In this document: positions 6,687-9,551 of the stretch, piece by piece | Layout of the letters: every line of letters starts with the position of its first letter | Numbering within the stretch: the stretch's first letter is position 1 | Assembly: GCA_016763815.1 (NCBI GenBank) | Contig: JAESTB010000133.1 | Coordinates: 1-9,551 of the forward strand | Source: Arenicella sp. | Lineage (GTDB): Bacteria > Pseudomonadota > Gammaproteobacteria > Arenicellales > Arenicellaceae | Direction of reading: 5' to 3' | DNA length: 9,551 nt | Translations under genes and position numbers: made by a program | Notes under the pieces: model-generated | The model's input: only the letters and a program-made list of their open reading frames with translations | Database searches by the model: none | What the model was told of the DNA's origin: nothing

Positions 6687-8966
6687 TTATTGCCCAAAGA
6701 CATACGTTACTTTCACTCCGTAAACACGTGGGTGAGGACGCAGACGAATACCAGCCAGACCAAAGTTATCTGAGGTGCCGGTATAATAATCCTCTTCAAA
6801 CAGGTTTTCGATGAAGGCATTCACCCGCCATTTTGTATTTCTTATTCCAAAGCGAAGATTGGCTACATCATAAGAAGGAATATTGTATGGGAAGTCAGGC
6901 AATCCAAGCTGGGTTGCCGCTACTCCCTCAAGATCGCCCCTCGAGTCTGAGCGGTAGCTCCATTCAAAACGAACAAAACCTTCGGTATCGTTAGCGCCAA
7001 TATTGGTGGTGTAGTCCAGTATTGTACCAAAGGTAAAATCAGGCGTTTTCGGTAGATCCAAACCAGTAAGATCGGCTACATTACCGCCCGCTAAGTTAAC
7101 ATTTGGGAAAGACCCATAAGATGCATCAATGTAGCCGGCATTAATTCCCCAGGTAAACCCTTCAGATACTAACGCCAAGAATTCAATCTCGGCACCTTCA
7201 CTACTTGCGGTAGCCGCATTGACAGTTCGACTAATCGCAGAACTAATATCCGTAGGGTCCTGCAAAAAATTAGTTTGTACTTGCAGATCATCCCAATCGA
7301 GTGAGAATATCGCACCGGAAAGAGTAATTCGCCCGCCAGCGAGAGTAGACTTGAAGCCAACCTCGAAGCTGGTTAACGCCTCTTCATCATAATCTGTGGT
7401 AATACCGTTATTAGCATCAATACCACCTGCTTTATAGCCTTCTGAATAAGTAGCGTATAAAGTTAAGTCGCCATTGGGTATATACCGCACCGCTAATTTG
7501 GGTGAGAAGTTAGTAAAATCTTCCGTGCCACTGGCATCCGGCACTGAGCCTTCAAAGGCAACCACATCAAACGCAGAGGTCGTTATCTCGTCCTTGGTAT
7601 ATCGTCCACCTGCGGTAACAGACCAAGCGTCATTTAAACTCCAAGTTGCCTCGCCAAAAACGGCAAAACTCTCAGCTTCGAATTTGAAATTATTTTCATT
7701 GATTCGAAAACCCGCTGGTATTGGTGGCAATAACTGGAACGTGTCGCCTGATCGTGGATCGACGAAAGTACCTCCAGCACCCGCCTGAATCGAATTAAAG
7801 CGGTCGATTTCGTCATTTGCGTAATACACGCCGGCGGTCCATTCAACCCCCTCTCCGCTAGCAGAAGCTAAGCGAAATTCCTGAGTGAACGAATCCGCAT
7901 CAGCTGTATTGAAACGCCGAATAACATCCGCACTTATATTATCTTGGTCAAATGCACGCTGAGCTTCGCTATCAACATAACCAGTAATAGACGTCAGCGT
8001 CATATTATTAAAAGCCTTGGCCACTCGCAGATTATAGATAGTCGCCGTGTTGTCGTTATTCTCTACGAGGTCGTGATTCACTCGTTCCTGATTCTGTGGA
8101 AAAAACCCCAACAAGTCATCAAACCCACTACTTAGTCCAAAAATCCCGTTGGTATCCAGGTCGATAACACCAGAGGGTACGGAAATATCTCCGCCTTCAT
8201 CTTCATCGGTATAGCTTAGAGAGAAATCTGCGGTCACACTGTCACTGGCCAACCATCGTGCTGAGCCTCTAAAGTATGTAAACTCAGTATCGTTGTTGGA
8301 GTTAGGGTTAACATTTTCTACCGGGCCATCTGATTCTTCAAATGCAGCAACGCCTCTTAGCATAAATGTGTCACTGACGGGTATATTTACAATGCCTTCA
8401 ACGCCTAGACTATTCTGATTGTCGGTGCTGACACTAATTTCACTGTATTGCTCATCATTGGGCTTATTGGTCGTAACATTAACCGCACCCCCAAGGGCAT
8501 TGCGGCCAAAGTAAGTACCTTGTGGTCCGCGCAAGACCTCGATACGTTCCAGGTCTTGTAACTGTGGATTGACATTGCCACTGGCGGTTACGCCAACGTT
8601 TAAATCGTCAACATAGTAGCCAACAGACGCGGCGGTCGCCTGTGTGTCTGCGGTAATGCCACTAACGCCGCGTATACTGATAGAAACGCTGTGACTGCCC
8701 GCTTGACCATCTTCAGTAAAACCAACATTCGGTGACAGTGACAGAAAGTCTTTGGCTTCAGTGATATTCGATTTCTCAAGCATCTCGGCGCTAAAAGCCG
8801 ACACACTTAAGGGTACTTCTTGTGCTGATTGTTCTCGCCTTTGTGCGGTCACCACTATTTCTTCCAACGCTAAAGAACTACTTGATGATTCTTGAGCATT
8901 TGTCGTTGCTACTCCCATACAAGAAGTAACTACCGCAACCGCTATGGCAATTTTTTTATTCTGCAT
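6687..8966 (-). CDS. TonB-dependent outer-membrane receptor
   Basis: Energised outer-membrane importer of 759 residues. From this start there is a signal peptide (MQNKKIAIAVAVVTSCMG..TTNA, cut before QES) and then the TonB box EEIVVTAQRR. The plug domain follows, with ISIRGVSG, GYYVDDLNVG and the classic LERIEVLRGPQGTYFGRNAL and GGAVNVTTNKP. About 580 residues of beta-barrel come next, with the usual C-terminal NAFIENLFEEDYYTG, and the protein ends in VTYVFGQ. The ATG at 8966 is preferred because GAGGA lies 8 nt upstream. An ATG at 8981 would add five residues (MRIRG), but it overlaps that Shine-Dalgarno and has none of its own. It is the first gene after the operator-bearing promoter at 9071-9131. 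The shared operator with manD suggests that the ligand yields an aldonate or uronate, such as an oligosaccharide or glycoside. A siderophore is less likely because no iron-related genes are nearby. Confidence 0.96.
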   Translation of the reverse strand: MQNKKIAIAVAVVTSCMGVATTNAQESSSSSLALEEIVVTAQRREQSAQEVPLSVSAFSAEMLEKSNITEAKDFLSLSPNVGFTEDGQAGSHSVSISIRGVSGITADTQATAASVGYYVDDLNVGVTASGNVNPQLQDLERIEVLRGPQGTYFGRNALGGAVNVTTNKPNDEQYSEISVSTDNQNSLGVEGIVNIPVSDTFMLRGVAAFEESDGPVENVNPNSNNDTEFTYFRGSARWLASDSVTADFSLSYTDEDEGGDISVPSGVIDLDTNGIFGLSSGFDDLLGFFPQNQERVNHDLVENNDNTATIYNLRVAKAFNNMTLTSITGYVDSEAQRAFDQDNISADVIRRFNTADADSFTQEFRLASASGEGVEWTAGVYYANDEIDRFNSIQAGAGGTFVDPRSGDTFQLLPPIPAGFRINENNFKFEAESFAVFGEATWSLNDAWSVTAGGRYTKDEITTSAFDVVAFEGSVPDASGTEDFTNFSPKLAVRYIPNGDLTLYATYSEGYKAGGIDANNGITTDYDEEALTSFEVGFKSTLAGGRITLSGAIFSLDWDDLQVQTNFLQDPTDISSAISRTVNAATASSEGAEIEFLALVSEGFTWGINAGYIDASYGSFPNVNLAGGNVADLTGLDLPKTPDFTFGTILDYTTNIGANDTEGFVRFEWSYRSDSRGDLEGVAATQLGLPDFPYNIPSYDVANLRFGIRNTKWRVNAFIENLFEEDYYTGTSDNFGLAGIRLRPHPRVYGVKVTYVFGQ

Positions 8967-9070
8967 TCCTCTGATCCTCATTTTTTATCAAACAATAAAC
9001 CTAATGTTTTATTTGTTTTACTTAATTAGGAATTGGTTTTATCCAAATCCACTAACACCTTCATTACTGC

Positions 9071-9104
9071 AAGCCATATAGTTTATACATAAACCATATG
9101 GCTT
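9071..9104. promoter_or_regulatory. Palindromic operator copy A in the receptor promoter
   Basis: A 34-bp inverted repeat with outer arms AAGCCATAT/ATATGGCTT; 15 of 17 base pairs are symmetric. The central core TAGTTTATACATAAACCA (9079-9096) is the same element as copies B and C. It covers the -10 hexamer and the spacer of the receptor promoter. The outer arms (AAGCCATAT) are not shared with B or C, so they may belong to a second protein or add contacts for this site only. Confidence 0.75.
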
Positions 9105-9110
9105 GGTCAA
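9082..9110 (-). promoter_or_regulatory. Sigma70-type promoter of the TonB-dependent receptor gene
   Basis: On the minus strand TTGACC (9105-9110, 5 of 6 to consensus) and TATAAA (9082-9087, 5 of 6) are separated by exactly 17 bp. Transcription would start near 9075, giving a leader of about 110 nt before the ATG at 8966. The -10 and spacer lie inside palindrome A, and palindrome B ends one base upstream of the -35, the arrangement expected for repression by steric blocking. Confidence 0.72.
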
Positions 9111-9111
9111 G

Positions 9112-9131
9112 TTAGTTTAAGCATAAACTAA
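9112..9131. promoter_or_regulatory. Palindromic operator copy B upstream of the receptor promoter
   Basis: A 20-bp inverted repeat with arms TTAGTTTA/TAAACTAA; 9 of 10 base pairs are symmetric. Its core, TAGTTTAAGCATAAACTA, differs from copy C by one base. Its centre is 34 bp from the centre of copy A, roughly three helical turns, so two bound dimers could lie on nearly the same DNA face and act together. It lies immediately upstream of the -35 hexamer. Confidence 0.75.
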
Positions 9132-9216
9132 TTATTTTCATTGACGGCATTTAGAGCCGTAATAATGATTCGAATAAGAATGGCGTTTCGCGCCAATATT
9201 ACTGAACTCTCATCCA

Positions 9217-9390
9217 TCAAACTTTTTCTATGACTGTGGCAATTCCCTGACCAACGCCGATACACATCATACAAATGGCGTAACGCCCATTGGTTTTGTG
9301 TAATTGGTTGATCGCTGTGGTCACTAAGCGTGATCCCGACATACCCAGGGGATGACCTAGCGCAACTGCGCCGCCGCAGTCAAGCCCGCT
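9217..9390 (-). pseudogene. 3' remnant of a thiolase (acetyl-CoA acetyltransferase / beta-ketoadipyl-CoA thiolase type)
   Basis: An open frame of 57 codons encodes only the C-terminal end of a thiolase. GGAVALGHPLGMSGSRLVTT carries the conserved active-site His of GHP, and MCIGVGQGIATVIEKV carries the second active-site Cys of the CIGVGQG motif. Intact thiolases are about 390-400 aa, so roughly 85% of the gene is missing. Similarity begins at GGAV (about 9375). The residues before it (SGLDC) do not match the usual N-x-N-GG approach, and a TAA in the same frame at 9391-9393 closes it. No start codon or promoter is visible. The style (GRYAICMMCIGVGQG) recalls PcaF-like thiolases of aromatic catabolism, but the fragment is too short to be sure. 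The cause could be a deletion, an insertion or an assembly chimera. Confidence 0.85.
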
Positions 9391-9394
9391 TTAA

Positions 9395-9547
9395 CAGGGG
9401 CTGTTAGATTTTGTGACAGGTAAACGCAGTAAGATTAAACAGCAAAACCAGCAAGAAATGGAAACCGCGCAGCGTCGATCACTACAACACCGCGTCGAAA
9501 GATTGAAAGGCTATGAACACGACAACGGTAAACGGGCTAAGCTTTAG
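9395..9547 (+). pseudogene. Gene fragment or short ORF next to the thiolase remnant, possibly the end of a mobilisation protein
   Basis: A plus-strand frame of 50 codons follows a stop at 9392-9394 and ends in TAG at 9545-9547. It reads GLLDFVTGKRSKIKQQNQQE, then METAQRRSLQHRVERLKGYE, and ends HDNGKRAKL. It is highly charged, predicted helical or coiled coil, and rich in Gln, Lys and Arg. The only possible start inside it is a GTG at 9413, without a convincing Shine-Dalgarno. The LLDFVTGKRxxIxxQNxxE pattern reminds me of C-terminal regions of plasmid relaxase/mobilisation proteins; this comes from memory and is weak. It is more likely the tail of a gene truncated at the same junction as the thiolase than a complete gene. 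Its composition differs from every other protein in the window. Confidence 0.35.
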
Positions 9548-9551
9548 CGGC

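Noticed and set aside
7474..7788. Plus-strand open frame of 104 codons inside the receptor gene, and other opposite-strand frames at 649-903, 2550-2813, 2829-3134 and 6324-6614.
   Set aside because: Each lies entirely or almost entirely within a well-supported minus-strand gene, has no family features, and reads as an antisense shadow of that gene.
9000..9030. Inverted repeat CCTAAT/ATTAGG in the long 5' leader of the receptor gene, considered as a riboswitch or attenuator.
   Set aside because: A 6-bp stem with a 19-nt AT-rich loop and no recognisable aptamer or anti-terminator structure. It is ordinary for AT-rich leader DNA.
9144..9195. Two small hairpins, ACGGC/GCCGT (9144-9160) and TGGCG/CGCCA (9181-9195), downstream of the thiolase remnant.
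   Set aside because: The stems are only 5 bp and no T-run follows on either strand, so neither is a convincing terminator. They are at most a degraded end of the old thiolase unit.
9391..9409. GTTAGAT at 9403-9409 matches the integron attC core GTTRRRY, with a TTTAAC stretch nearby, and the plus-strand fragment begins right after it.
   Set aside because: The upstream partner does not match RYYYAAC (GCTTTAAC has one pyrimidine too many) and lies only a few bases away, too close for an attC site. GTTRRRY is expected many times by chance in a window this size.

Overview
The window looks like a catabolic locus from a marine-type gammaproteobacterium. The evidence is a moderate-GC sequence, a TonB-dependent receptor of the kind with an EEIVVTAQRR TonB box, an E. 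coli-like KdgK, and a ManD close to that of Novosphingobium. This placement is an inference from protein style; no rRNA or other marker gene is present. All eight convincing genes lie on the minus strand, so the order of transcription runs from high to low coordinates.

Layout in transcription order. (1) At about 9217-9390 is the 3' remnant of a thiolase gene, cut off abruptly. Beyond it, 9395-9547 on the plus strand is an unrelated short reading frame, so about 9380-9395 is a rearrangement or assembly junction. (2) At 9071-9131 is a well-formed sigma70 promoter (TTGACC, 17 bp, TATAAA). One palindrome overlaps its -10 and spacer, and a second lies just upstream of its -35. (3) Next is a TonB-dependent outer-membrane receptor (6687-8966), closed by a clear intrinsic terminator (about 6615-6652). 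(4) Then an SDR oxidoreductase (5777-6586) and kdgK (4752-5741). (5) A third copy of the same palindrome lies at 4696-4719. (6) A tight series follows: manD (3436-4644), a CrtI/PYROXD2-like FAD oxidoreductase (1809-3392), a nitrilase-superfamily hydrolase (589-1740), a small membrane protein (302-559), and the N-terminus of a thiamine-diphosphate enzyme (1-247, running off the window).

How the genes may work together. ManD makes 2-keto-3-deoxygluconate (KDG) from D-mannonate, and KdgK phosphorylates KDG to KDPG for the Entner-Doudoroff aldolase. This is the core of hexuronate/aldonate catabolism. The receptor would bring a substrate too large or too scarce for porins across the outer membrane. 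The SDR, FAD oxidoreductase, C-N hydrolase and ThDP enzyme are not standard hexuronate genes. Together with the shared palindrome they suggest one regulon for a more complex compound, such as a sugar-acid conjugate with an amide or other C-N bond and an oxidisable aglycone. That substrate is a hypothesis. No transcription factor, glycoside hydrolase, lyase, inner-membrane transporter, RNA gene, IS element or CRISPR array is visible in the window.
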